Under the pieces are notes generated by a model that was given only the letters and a program-made list of their open reading frames with translations, had not been told where the DNA came from and ran no database searches. Shown here one piece after another: positions 17,714-26,101 of a stretch of DNA of 64,000 bases. The stretch is from an uncultured Lachnospiraceae bacterium. Its GTDB lineage: Bacteria; Bacillota; Clostridia; Lachnospirales; Lachnospiraceae. Location of the stretch: assembly GCA_910577165.1 (NCBI GenBank), contig CAJTLX010000004.1, positions 1 to 64,000 on the forward strand, read 5' to 3'. The position numbers and the translations under genes were made by a program. Each line of letters opens with the position of its first letter. Position 1 is the stretch's first letter.

Positions 17714-18988
17714 TTAAATTCCTGCGACACTGACTTTATCCATTGCCACCGCCTTTGGACCTTCAAAATTTTTCTCCACCTGTAATTCTTTCGAAAATAC
17801 AAAATTCTTTTGTGCCTCAAAAATATTGCCGTTTACTGATCCTCCTGTAACTGGCACCACCTTCTCACCATCATACAAAAATGCCAGTCGGATCTCCCCG
17901 CCAAAATGCCCAGTAAACGAATCCATCTGAAAATCCGAGAAGTTTACCACCTCAAGATAAGGCTGTGATTTCATTTCGGCAAGAGAAACCTCTCCTGCCC
18001 CCACTCTGCAACCATCAAAAAACCCGGTTGGTTCGATCCCAAGATACTGTGCAAATCGATTTCCTCCATGAATCACTTGCAATTTACCATTTTTTACCAT
18101 TTCAAGTTCCTTCATCGGAATTCCCTCATTGCTAAATGGCACCGTGGTAGTGAGCGTCAAATTGACACGGTCTTTTAGGACTTCCTCACCCTGTACATCG
18201 CACCCGACAGAAAACGACGAATATTTTGGATAGATTGTGGAGGAGGAAGCGCGGCTAACATAGTAGGAGAACAACTCGTCCACATAGCCCCCGGACAAAA
18301 TCAGCCGATACTCACCCGCCGTCGGAGCGGTCTTCGCCTTCGCGCGTGCCTTAGTCAGCTCCATTGTACTTCGAACTTTCTCTCGCAGCGCGTCCACATT
18401 CCAGTCATTGTACATAAAATCCTGATAGGTTTCTACATCCTGCCCATCTATGCACTGCACCACAAACTCACCCTTTACATAAGTTTTTCGATACTCTACA
18501 TCCACACCCTGCGAACTTAAGATATGCGTGGTATACCGATATGCAAAAACTTCCGCGGAATTTAAAAATACTTCCTCGTTCACATCCTCTGCAAACAGTG
18601 CCTGCGCAAACCCTCCTGCTATCTCAGAGAGAGTTTTGTCACTCAGCAAACTTTCAACCTCCGTCATCCCCCACTTCTTACCCGCATACAAATCATAATA
18701 TTTATTCTTCACAAAGCTTGCTGCATAGAACGCATCGGAAAAACACTTCTCCAACTCCTGCTGTGTCTGATTCTCCTGCACCTTTACCGAAGCTACCCCG
18801 CGAAAACGATTCTCCCCCTCCTCAAATACACGAAAAATCGAAACATCCGCTTTGCGTACATTCTTAGAACGCTGCATATCAAGTTCCTTCTTGATAAAAA
18901 ACAGCTCTGCGGACTCCACTTTTGTTATCGTAATCTGGTAGTCCTCAATCCCACATTTTTTTAATGCGGACAAAATTTGCTCTGTCAT
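17714..18988 (-). CDS. tldE: TldE/PmbA-type subunit of TldD-TldE protease
   Basis: 424-residue non-catalytic partner of the TldD/TldE metalloprotease, which degrades unfolded peptides and in some bacteria matures ribosomal peptides such as microcin B17. The family fold is evident from the N-terminal DYQITITKVESAELFF block and the C-terminal GFFDGCRVGAGEVSLAEM and GSVNGNIF blocks. The HExxxH zinc site is absent, as expected for TldE. It follows tldD by 87 bases in the same orientation and ends at a strong terminator. Confidence 0.9.
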   Translation of the reverse strand: MTEQILSALKKCGIEDYQITITKVESAELFFIKKELDMQRSKNVRKADVSIFRVFEEGENRFRGVASVKVQENQTQQELEKCFSDAFYAASFVKNKYYDLYAGKKWGMTEVESLLSDKTLSEIAGGFAQALFAEDVNEEVFLNSAEVFAYRYTTHILSSQGVDVEYRKTYVKGEFVVQCIDGQDVETYQDFMYNDWNVDALREKVRSTMELTKARAKAKTAPTAGEYRLILSGGYVDELFSYYVSRASSSTIYPKYSSFSVGCDVQGEEVLKDRVNLTLTTTVPFSNEGIPMKELEMVKNGKLQVIHGGNRFAQYLGIEPTGFFDGCRVGAGEVSLAEMKSQPYLEVVNFSDFQMDSFTGHFGGEIRLAFLYDGEKVVPVTGGSVNGNIFEAQKNFVFSKELQVEKNFEGPKAVAMDKVSVAGI

Positions 18989-19075
18989 TTAAAATAACCT
19001 TCCTTTCCCTCAAAACCCTTAGCATTTATCCATACCTTGCATTCAGGCTCTTATTAAATGCCCCTGCCGGAAAAT

Positions 19076-20506
19076 TTATCCGAGCCTTATCTTTGCCTTA
19101 ATATATGGACCGCCATCCGATACCTTCACCCACTCTTTGTACCCCTTGCCACAAAAACCGCTGCCGCCAAGCTCAACTGTATCGGAAAGCATACTGATCG
19201 ATTTCAACAAGTCCGGCACATAGCCTGTCAGTACAATCGGAGAATAAATTTTTCCTGTTAACTTCCCGTCCTTAATCTCCCTCGCAACATCTACCATACA
19301 CTGAATTCCCCAGTTTTTCGGATCTTCCATACCACTTGAGGCATTCTGAAGCAAAAATCCATAGGGAATGGACGCGATCATCTCCTCCACAGTATTGCTT
19401 CCCGCCTCAAAATAAGTATTAGTCATGCGGGTATAAGCCTTCCTCTCATAATTCTCACGCCGCCCGTTTCCAGTTGGCACTGTGCCAAGATGCATGGCGG
19501 ACTGTGCATCACTGATGCCCGCTTTCAAAATTCCATGATCGATTACAAGAGTATCCCGCGCTAACATTCCTTCATCATCAAAGAAATAGGAGGCGACTTC
19601 CTTTGCCGCTGCCGCGCCGTCATGCATATTTACCAGTTCAGAGGCAACCTGCCTGCCAACATATTGCTTTGCAAGCGCGCGATCTTTTACAAACATATCC
19701 ATCTCCACACCGTGACCAAATGCTTCATGCGCAATCATACCCGTTACGCCCGGCTCACAAATACATTCATACTCTCCCGGCACAATAGGTTCGCTCTCCA
19801 ACAAATCAAGTGCTGTCTGCGCAATCTCTTCCACCTTTTTTCCAATTTTTTCTAATATCTCCGCACCGCCAAGCACGGAAAATCCCTTGTAACTCTCCTT
19901 TACCTCCTCACCCCGCGTTGCCATCACCACCACTCCGCCGCACATCCACAGTATATTCTGCTCCATATCGCGGTTTTTGGAGAGGAAAAGCTTGCTGCAT
20001 TTCTGATAGCTTGCAAATGCGTTGCAGTCAAGCACTTTATCACTGTAAGCGCGCCCCGCCTCGCTGAATTTTGTAAGCTGCGCAATTATCTTTTCGTCGC
20101 CGTACTCTTTTGGATCTATCTCATACTCCGTGCTGTCGGAAAATACCAACGGATCATCTGCAAGCATTGCATAGGCACTTTTTTTCACGCCCTCCGGCAG
20201 ATGAGCGGACATCGGAATTAGCTTTGTCCTGATCTCTGTTACAATCTCATCAATCTTTTCCTCCGACAACTCATTAAACGAATATTCCGCATAGCTTGTT
20301 CCATCGTACACCTTAGCCACAAATCCCCGACCGGAAAGCATCCCGTTCATCTGAATTCCCGTGCTTGTTTTCGACACACTGTAATTTTTCGCCATGGAAT
20401 CCTGCGCTAACAGAGAGGCATATGGAAATTCCTCAAGCAATCTGTCGCGCAAATTTACAAGCACGGGTTTTATCCCCCTTAAATATTCACTCTGTTCTAC
20501 TTTCAT
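19076..20506 (-). CDS. tldD: TldD catalytic metalloprotease subunit
   Basis: 476 residues. The zinc-binding signature HEAFGHGVEMD sits in GVTGMIAHEAFGHGVE, and other family blocks include RMTNTYFEAGSNTVEEMI and the C-terminal GGSGFCGKG. With TldE it forms a barrel-like protease for unstructured peptides in the cytoplasm. The gene has an apparent promoter at 20574-20601. Its leader carries two small hairpins, the second abutting the GGAGG ribosome site. No RiPP precursor lies beside it. Confidence 0.94.
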   Translation of the reverse strand: MKVEQSEYLRGIKPVLVNLRDRLLEEFPYASLLAQDSMAKNYSVSKTSTGIQMNGMLSGRGFVAKVYDGTSYAEYSFNELSEEKIDEIVTEIRTKLIPMSAHLPEGVKKSAYAMLADDPLVFSDSTEYEIDPKEYGDEKIIAQLTKFSEAGRAYSDKVLDCNAFASYQKCSKLFLSKNRDMEQNILWMCGGVVVMATRGEEVKESYKGFSVLGGAEILEKIGKKVEEIAQTALDLLESEPIVPGEYECICEPGVTGMIAHEAFGHGVEMDMFVKDRALAKQYVGRQVASELVNMHDGAAAAKEVASYFFDDEGMLARDTLVIDHGILKAGISDAQSAMHLGTVPTGNGRRENYERKAYTRMTNTYFEAGSNTVEEMIASIPYGFLLQNASSGMEDPKNWGIQCMVDVAREIKDGKLTGKIYSPIVLTGYVPDLLKSISMLSDTVELGGSGFCGKGYKEWVKVSDGGPYIKAKIRLG

Positions 20507-20518
20507 TCTCTTCCCTCC

Positions 20519-20555
20519 TGCTCACCCCGGTGAGCATTTCTGCCCTTGACGGGCA
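20519..20555 (-). promoter_or_regulatory. Two tandem hairpins in the tldD leader
   Basis: On the minus strand TGCCCGTCAAGGGCA (20541-20555) and TGCTCACCGGGGTGAGCA (20519-20536) are successive short stems. The second ends immediately before the GGAGG ribosome site. They could protect the mRNA 5' end or modulate initiation. No riboswitch class was recognised. Confidence 0.45.
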
Positions 20556-20573
20556 TCTACTCTGTTCTGTTTT

Positions 20574-20601
20574 ATTATACATATTTTTATAATTATTTGA
20601 A
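20574..20601 (-). promoter_or_regulatory. Candidate promoter of tldD
   Basis: A -10 TATAAT (20574-20579) and a weak -35 TTCAAA (20596-20601) separated by 16 bases. The position overlaps the end of the upstream HAD gene region, so tldD probably has its own start site. Confidence 0.5.
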
Positions 20602-20606
20602 ATATA

Positions 20607-21332
20607 TTAATTACAGCCTTGCAGCAATTCTCTCGCCTCATCCCAATGCTTAATTATAAGCACATCCTGCTGCCCCGTCTGTGGCAGATCAATCGCGCCG
20701 ACATACCATAAGGGCATTAACCCCGCATCCCTTGCACCGACAATATCGCACTCATACTGATCCCCAATATACCAGACATCCTCCGCACAAAGTCCCGCTT
20801 TCTCAAGTGCCAGCTCAAAAATCCGGCGATTCGGCTTTCGGTAGAGATATTCGCTCGTCGCGATGATAAACTCGAATTCATTGTCGGGCAGCAGAGTATT
20901 GATTCTTTTCTCCACTGCCTCACCGCAGTAAGAAATATTGCTGATCACTCCAGTGCGAATGCCATTCCTCCTTAAAAATCTAAGAAAATCCTCAATGCCT
21001 AAAGTTGGCTTTCCCGGCGCAGCGGCATCCCAGAACACCTCATCAAGTTTCGCGCCAGAGATCGAGAGTTCTATTCCCTGCGATTCATACAGATAACGAC
21101 AAAACATACTGGTAGGAATTTCCAATTGAAACAGATGACGCTTTGCGGGGTCGAAACGCCCAAGTTCCCGATTTAACGCATCCGCCACAGCCTGTACTTC
21201 CTCCGCCGTGTGATTGTACTTGTTCAGGGTGGCATATTCTAAGACCGCCCCCGTTCCCCGCACACCGTCAAATTTCTCCTCGCATATCAGGGTTTGCCCG
21301 TAGTCAAACAAAATCATTTTCGGTCTGTTCAT
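20607..21332 (-). CDS. HAD-superfamily hydrolase
   Basis: 241-residue HAD phosphatase-like protein. Motif I is LFDYGQTL, with the nucleophilic Asp present but the second Asp (acid/base) replaced by Gly. Motif II is GVISNIS, motif III Lys lies in RKPNRRIFE, and motif IV is IGDQYECDIVGA. An alpha-helical cap lies between motifs I and II. The missing second Asp is seen in some HAD members with altered chemistry, so the substrate is open. Upstream is a small Lys-rich gene in the same orientation. Confidence 0.85.
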   Translation of the reverse strand: MNRPKMILFDYGQTLICEEKFDGVRGTGAVLEYATLNKYNHTAEEVQAVADALNRELGRFDPAKRHLFQLEIPTSMFCRYLYESQGIELSISGAKLDEVFWDAAAPGKPTLGIEDFLRFLRRNGIRTGVISNISYCGEAVEKRINTLLPDNEFEFIIATSEYLYRKPNRRIFELALEKAGLCAEDVWYIGDQYECDIVGARDAGLMPLWYVGAIDLPQTGQQDVLIIKHWDEARELLQGCN

Positions 21333-21359
21333 GTATTTCCCTTTCTGCGTCCGGGCAAT

Positions 21360-21506
21360 TTACTTTGCCCCCATCCTGCGCTGCTGTATCATTTTTTTTG
21401 GTGCCGCCTGCGCCGAATACTTATTGCCTACCTTCGCAAATGGAGTATTGTTTTTCTTTGATATCATCTGTTCAAATCCAGCGTGTTCCTTTTTCTTCTT
21501 GCCCAT
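21360..21506 (-). CDS. Small Lys-rich protein (48 aa), unknown function
   Basis: The open frame extends to 21572, but the true start is the ATG at 21506, preceded by a perfect AGGAGGTCTTTT ribosome site. The product MGKKKKEHAGFEQM... is 48 residues, strongly basic and free of hydrophobic segments. It ends 27 bases before the HAD gene, suggesting cotranscription. I do not recognise a family; a nucleic-acid or ribosome-associated role would fit the charge but is a guess. Confidence 0.6.
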   Translation of the reverse strand: MGKKKKEHAGFEQMISKKNNTPFAKVGNKYSAQAAPKKMIQQRRMGAK

Positions 21507-21542
21507 AAAAGACCTCCTATTTTTAGTTCTATTTTTAGTTCC

Positions 21543-21634
21543 GCAGAAATCCCTGCACAGTGCCCTGTCCATGGAAGGGGATTTTGTTCGCTTCGCTCCC
21601 AGAATCCCCTTCCGGCACTGTTTCGGGTTTCTGC
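21543..21634. repeat. 92-base three-tier inverted repeat
   Basis: Nested arms: GCAGAAATCCC/GGGTTTCTGC (21543-21553 and 21625-21634), CACAGTGCC/GGCACTGT (about 21556-21564 and 21614-21621) and GGAAGGGGATT/AATCCCCTTCC (21573-21583 and 21603-21613), with a loop containing CGAAGCGAAC. Flanking sequence to 21710 repeats degenerate pieces (CTGCTGTTTTA-AGTTC). It lies between the 416-codon frame and the small basic gene, in their leader or trailer. It could be a mobile palindromic element or an RNA structure. Confidence 0.65.
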
Positions 21635-21713
21635 TGTTTTATAGTTCCGCATATGTCCTTCCGGGTGCTGTACGGGCATCTGCTGTTTTAAAGTTCTGCA
21701 GAAATCCCCCTTA

Positions 21714-22775
21714 TTATCCCCGGATTTTCTTCATCCACTCCTCATACTCCACATCCGTAAGCTCCTGCTCAATCTCAACATAGGGGCGCAGTGCGGGGTG
21801 GGGAACTGCCAAAAACTGCGCATCAAAACTGCGATTGATTCCGCTCCTCCAAAGCACAATCACTGCTCTGTCATCGACTTCCGGTATATACATTGGCGAC
21901 ATTTCTCCCCAGATCAACGACATCATATCATCCTGTTCTAATTGGTTATGCCGTGCTGTGCTATAGTCACATTCCATGAAATATGTACTATAGGAATTTC
22001 CCCAACAATTCTCCGGGTATTCCCCATGTGCCAGACGAACCAAAGAATCGCTCGCACTAAATTCTTCCATTCCATATTTTGCTCCAAGCTTCTGATAAAT
22101 CTGCTCCTCCAATAAAAAGAGAAGATGGAAACAGTTATTTAAATCATTCGCCGTCGCAAAAAATCCCTTCTTTTCTTCTGGAAATAGTACGAGAAGCTTT
22201 GTATCACTGCAAGTATTGTGCATAAGATTGACATAACCTATCGATGCAAAATATGACGTTTCCGGTGTTTCCTCGCAAAGATATTCAACCTGATCCCAGA
22301 TATCTGTCTTTTGCAGCCGCGCTCTCAAAGCCGCATCCCTTGTCAAAAATGCCATGGTTGAAATGCAGAGAATATTAAACCCATAATATGCTCTCGCGCC
22401 ATCCTCATTTTTATTGTACAGGCTTTCCACATCATCAAGCAGTTCATTTTCTTCGTCCTCGTCCAAATCCTGGAACATCTGATAAACCTTTTCACAGGAG
22501 CGGATAAATAATTTTATCATTCCCTCCCCCGCGGATGTGTCTTCCTTCTTCTCGCAGGCAAAACCGATAAAATTCGATAACAGGCTCGCCTTGTACAGAT
22601 CCATTTTCTCTAACTGCGCGCTTAATTCCTTCGTAAAATCAATCAGACGATCCTCATTGATTGCCGCCCCAACCTCCATGCCAAACTCCGGCAATTCATG
22701 CAGAAGCTTCTCATTTCCAAGATCTTCCCAGGCTGTCTTAGAACATAAAAAATCCATAAGTGTTTTATTTACCAT
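21714..22775 (-). CDS. Conserved-looking acidic protein, unknown function
   Basis: Start chosen at ATG 22775, after AAAAGGAGGAGG; the longer frame to 22964 has no good ribosome site and overlaps a small zinc-ribbon ORF. The 353-residue product is acidic, predicted mostly helical, soluble and without signal peptide. Recognisable stretches include a DLDEDEENELLDDVE acidic patch and HNQLEQDDMMSLIWGEMSP near the C-terminus. I do not recognise the family. It appears to be the last gene before the palindrome region. Confidence 0.7.
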   Translation of the reverse strand: MVNKTLMDFLCSKTAWEDLGNEKLLHELPEFGMEVGAAINEDRLIDFTKELSAQLEKMDLYKASLLSNFIGFACEKKEDTSAGEGMIKLFIRSCEKVYQMFQDLDEDEENELLDDVESLYNKNEDGARAYYGFNILCISTMAFLTRDAALRARLQKTDIWDQVEYLCEETPETSYFASIGYVNLMHNTCSDTKLLVLFPEEKKGFFATANDLNNCFHLLFLLEEQIYQKLGAKYGMEEFSASDSLVRLAHGEYPENCWGNSYSTYFMECDYSTARHNQLEQDDMMSLIWGEMSPMYIPEVDDRAVIVLWRSGINRSFDAQFLAVPHPALRPYVEIEQELTDVEYEEWMKKIRG

Positions 22776-22869
22776 TATAAAAACCTCCTCCTTTTCCAAA
22801 TAATTATACCATATTCTTCCCCATATTGTAAAGCATTGTTCCATTTTTTCCCGTTCTCGTTTAATTCTC

Positions 22870-22968
22870 TCATGAAGCACCGCATTTTTGACAGCACTCT
22901 GACTTTTTATCCACATAAACCCTCTTATCCTGCTTATAATTTCCACATTTCGGGCAAGTTTCAAACAT
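22870..22968 (-). CDS. Tiny zinc-ribbon protein or fragment (32 aa)
   Basis: ATG 22968 follows an AGAGGGGATTTA ribosome site and encodes MFETCPKCGNYKQD followed by ECCQKCGAS, then TGA at 22870-22872. Two CxxC pairs spaced like a rubredoxin-type knuckle indicate zinc binding. Proteins starting this way usually continue as larger zinc-ribbon proteins, so this may be a truncated one (the stop falls where a Trp often follows). It overlaps only the unlikely upstream part of the next ORF. Confidence 0.5.
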   Translation of the reverse strand: MFETCPKCGNYKQDKRVYVDKKSECCQKCGAS

Positions 22969-22995
22969 TAAATCCCCTCTTTATCCACCATAGTA

Positions 22996-23523
22996 TTATT
23001 CCTTAATTTCCCTTTGCCCACTGTCCCCGCTGATATATTTCACATAAATCTGGCATGGATTCCATTCATCCCACAGGGTCGGCAGGCATTCCAACTCCAA
23101 AAACCCCATCGCCCGGTAAAAGGCATTTGTGCGGTCGTACTCCTTATAATGTCCGCTCTGCACGGTTTTCACCTGCACAAAGGAATAACCGTTCCTTCTC
23201 GCATATTACTCAAACGCAAGATACAATTCTCTGCCGATCCCCCTTCTGTGCTGCCCCGGCAAAACGCCCATCACAAAAATTTCCGCCGTATCAGGACTTG
23301 TCTCTTTAAGTGCAAGAAAACCAAGGACTATGCTATCTTCTGTTCCTTTCTCCTGCACTCCCCCACTCTTTTCGCTTTCCTCCCACGCCCAGAATGGCAT
23401 TTTCGCACTCTCCTCAATGTAGCGTTTGGTACTCTCCGGCAGACCGAACCAATCCAGAAGTTTGGATAAAATATCCCTTGCAATCTGCCTTTTCTTTTCG
23501 CCATCAAAAATCTCTGTTACCAT
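22996..23523 (-). pseudogene. GNAT acetyltransferase interrupted by TAA
   Basis: Reads MVTEIFDGEKKRQIARDILS from ATG 23523, which has a GGGAGAAAAG ribosome site. It continues through the acetyl-CoA loop EIFVMGVLPGQHRRGIGREL, then meets TAA at 23206-23208. The same frame continues with YARRNGYSFVQVKTVQ and NAFYRAMGFLELE to 22996, which is the missing C-terminal half of a GNAT fold. A single nonsense change therefore splits an otherwise intact gene. Whether it is a real mutation or a sequencing error cannot be told from one sequence. Confidence 0.8.
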
Positions 23524-23609
23524 CTTTTCTCCCATTCTGCCGCCACGGTATACCTGACCGCCAAACTCAAAATCAGTTCACTTAGGATAGAATTACAATA
23601 TTTCAGAAC

Positions 23610-24407
23610 TTACTCAAGCATCCTCTGATAAATCTTCTGCCCGTGAACCTCAAAGATTACATGGAATCCACATTTTTCGTAAAAACCTTCCGCGTCCCCA
23701 TCCGCACCCAGAGTAATATAGCGAAAACCCATCTCATGCGCATTTTTTACAAATTTTTCCATAAGCATTCTTGTAATGCCCCTTAGACGAAATTTTTCAT
23801 CGCAGGCAACCATGCCACATACCAGGCTTTCCTCGCTCTCCGGTCTTCCAAGCACTGCGGAAACAATTTCACCGTCCTTTTTTGCATATACAAGCAGGCG
23901 ACTATATTTTTCCATACGTTCTCTCCATGCGGCGTAAGCGTAAATATTTTCAAAAATTTCTGAGGTAACAACATCCCCGTTCTTTATTTCCTCTGTTATT
24001 ACATCTTCGGAATCATCTCTCTCCTCCGACAACGTCACCATAAGTTCCGGCGCGAGCAAACGGTAACAAAGTCTAAGCACTGTTTTTAATTCCTCCTCCG
24101 TTTCCACATACCCGACAGAAATTTCTTCCTCCATCTTCTCAAGCCAATATATTGCTCCCCCTACATCACGCCCAAGAAAACGGGCATTGTACAATTCCCG
24201 CCGCAAAGTTGCCGGGTCACCGAATGTGTGCCAGGAAAGTAATAGTTCATTGACTTCCTTTTCCGTATATCTTTTCTCCGGTTCAAATTTTTCCGCCAGA
24301 TACGCAAGTGCCACACGTTTCATTTTCCGCTTCGCTGGAAACTGAATAAGTCTGCCATCCTCATCTAAAAAATTTTTTAATTCTGCCAAAACTTTACCTC
24401 CATCCAT
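23610..24407 (-). CDS. DUF2087-GNAT fusion protein
   Basis: Residues about 10-90 form a DUF2087 domain (FPAKRKMKRVALAYLAEKFE, YTEKEVNELLLSWHTFGDP, TLRRELYNARFLGRD), usually found on small transcription-associated proteins. The rest is a GNAT acetyltransferase domain with CGMVACDEKFRLRGITRMLM as the acetyl-CoA loop and GFYEKCGFHV near the end. The two domains are often separate genes, so this is a fusion. It is the last gene of the eight-gene run that begins with the MFS transporter, and the gap to the preceding gene is 22 bases. Confidence 0.85.
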   Translation of the reverse strand: MDGGKVLAELKNFLDEDGRLIQFPAKRKMKRVALAYLAEKFEPEKRYTEKEVNELLLSWHTFGDPATLRRELYNARFLGRDVGGAIYWLEKMEEEISVGYVETEEELKTVLRLCYRLLAPELMVTLSEERDDSEDVITEEIKNGDVVTSEIFENIYAYAAWRERMEKYSRLLVYAKKDGEIVSAVLGRPESEESLVCGMVACDEKFRLRGITRMLMEKFVKNAHEMGFRYITLGADGDAEGFYEKCGFHVIFEVHGQKIYQRMLE

Positions 24408-24429
24408 AATGATTTCTCAAAAAAAATCA

Positions 24430-24777
24430 TCACCACAACATCCACTGATAATCACACAATTTTTTATAATTTCCTCCCCGCGCAATCCCGCCCCGGTAAT
24501 GTCTTACTTTCCGGTTCGACATCCTTTTTAAGTATCGGTTTTCTCCCCCTCCATGCGAGGGCGTATTCCTTTTATAGTACGGAATTTTTTTCTTACATCC
24601 CCAGCCTTTCAAACTATACTCCACATACGAAACAGGAGGAAAAATAGACCTTTTCTTTGCCTCCCAAAGCCGGATCAAATGCCTTTTATGCTTGAGATCC
24701 CGCACCCGCCGATTTCTCCAGTCCTTTCGAAAAAACGTTGCAAACTCCTCTTTTTCAGGACAAACAGAAGCTTTCAT
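24430..24777 (-). CDS. Basic hypothetical protein (115 aa)
   Basis: Very Arg/Lys-rich product with many aromatic residues, containing DWRNRRVRDLKHKRHLIRLW and RNTPSHGGGENRYLKRMSNR. No domain is recognised. The spacing (25 bases after NUDIX, 22 before DUF2087-GNAT) and a GGGGAGGG ribosome region support a real gene. The composition suggests nucleic-acid contact, which is inference only. Confidence 0.6.
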   Translation of the reverse strand: MKASVCPEKEEFATFFRKDWRNRRVRDLKHKRHLIRLWEAKKRSIFPPVSYVEYSLKGWGCKKKIPYYKRNTPSHGGGENRYLKRMSNRKVRHYRGGIARGGNYKKLCDYQWMLW

Positions 24778-24802
24778 CCTTATGTTTTCCCTCCCCTTTC
24801 CG

Positions 24803-25267
24803 TCAATTTATCCCGTATAAATACCCCTTTCCATTCTTAGGATTCCCCTGATAGGGCAACGGCACAAGCCCCACACTCTCCGATAACGCGCACTGAATTA
24901 ACTTTTTTGTCAGATCCGGAACATCATCCCTCAACAATGCTTCCCCTGTTTCCATCCACAAAACTTCATCGTTCTCATCATGGTCAGAAACAGCCTCCCC
25001 GGAAATATACTCCGCCCGAAATGCAATATACCAGTCATGCGAATTAAACCGGATCGCAATAATTTCCTTCGGTTCCACCACAATTCCCGTCTCTTCAAGA
25101 AATTCCCGTTTTAGCGCGTCCTGCGGTGTTTCCCCAATTTTGACATAGCCGCCTGGAACAATCAATTTTCCTTTCCCCGTGCCGTAGGTATGTCTTGCCA
25201 GCAAAACCTTCCCCTGCCGGATCACAATTCCCGTCACTGACTGTCCCCAATTGGTATTTTCTTCCAT
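24803..25267 (-). CDS. NUDIX hydrolase
   Basis: 154-residue NUDIX pyrophosphohydrolase. The Nudix box is complete: GGYVKIGETPQDALKREFLE followed by ETG, matching GX5EX7REUXEEXGU. An N-terminal GIVIRQGKVLLARHTYG strand leads into it. Likely substrates are nucleoside diphosphate derivatives, but the specificity cannot be read. Spaced 31 bases after the HAD gene. Confidence 0.9.
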   Translation of the reverse strand: MEENTNWGQSVTGIVIRQGKVLLARHTYGTGKGKLIVPGGYVKIGETPQDALKREFLEETGIVVEPKEIIAIRFNSHDWYIAFRAEYISGEAVSDHDENDEVLWMETGEALLRDDVPDLTKKLIQCALSESVGLVPLPYQGNPKNGKGYLYGIN

Positions 25268-25298
25268 TTCTTTTCCTTTCTTTATTACAAAAAAATAT

Positions 25299-26081
25299 TT
25301 ACTGCTCCCCTTTTACATACTGCTCTAAATATTCTGCGATTCCGTCCTTATCATTACTGCCAATCACTAAATCCGCCTCCCTTTTCACCTCATCGATCGC
25401 ATTGCCCATTGCGATACCCTTCCCACAAAGCCGCAGCATCCCAATATCCGCATAATCATCGCCAAAAGCAAAAATATCTTTTGTCCCGATTCCACACACG
25501 GCACATACCTCCTCTATCGCCCGCTCCTTTGTAATCCCCTTTTTGGTAAATTTGTACCAATATCCATCGGAAAACCGGATGCAGTCACAATCTGTCAACA
25601 ATGTCCGCAACTTTTCTGCCTGACTTTCATCGAAAATTTCTGCGCATATTTTAAGTGAGTCCTTACAAAATTTTACAAAATCCGTATAAATACTGTCCCC
25701 CCAGCTCTGATCCTGTTTCTTTGGATCAATTTTATAATTCCAGTAATGGGAGTCCGGCGTATCCACTGTAATCTCGCAGTCCGCGCCACAGATTTCTCGA
25801 ATCACCGCGATTATTTGCCTCGTTTCCTCCCCTGAAAACCTGACCTGAAAGATATACTGATCACCGTATTCTACCAGGGCTCCGCCGCTTGTAATCAGAA
25901 TATCCGGCTTTAATGTGCCCAGAAAAGAAAGCATATTCTGCCGCCCCCTTGAGGTGGAAACGCCGATTCGGATTCCCTGTTTTCTGCATTCCGAAAGTGC
26001 TGCGATAGTTCTTTCCGAGATTGTTTTATCGCTGCGAAGTAATGTTCCATCCAGATCAAATAACAGTAATTTGCAATTCAA
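25299..26081 (-). CDS. Cof-type HAD phosphatase
   Basis: 260-residue HAD subclass IIB phosphatase. Motif I is LLLFDLDGTLLRSD, motif II Ser/Thr lies in IGVSTSRGR, motif III Lys lies in KFTKKGITKERAI, and motif IV is FAFGDDYADIGML. A large C2 cap sits between motifs II and III. It resembles Cof/YbiV sugar-phosphate or nucleotide phosphatases. Twenty bases separate it from the GNAT-kinase gene upstream. Confidence 0.9.
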   Translation of the reverse strand: MNCKLLLFDLDGTLLRSDKTISERTIAALSECRKQGIRIGVSTSRGRQNMLSFLGTLKPDILITSGGALVEYGDQYIFQVRFSGEETRQIIAVIREICGADCEITVDTPDSHYWNYKIDPKKQDQSWGDSIYTDFVKFCKDSLKICAEIFDESQAEKLRTLLTDCDCIRFSDGYWYKFTKKGITKERAIEEVCAVCGIGTKDIFAFGDDYADIGMLRLCGKGIAMGNAIDEVKREADLVIGSNDKDGIAEYLEQYVKGEQ

Positions 26082-26101
26082 TTTTCCGCCCCTTTCTCCA
26101 T

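Noticed and set aside
20519..20555. Riboswitch in the tldD leader
   Set aside because: Only two short hairpins with no recognisable ligand-binding class.
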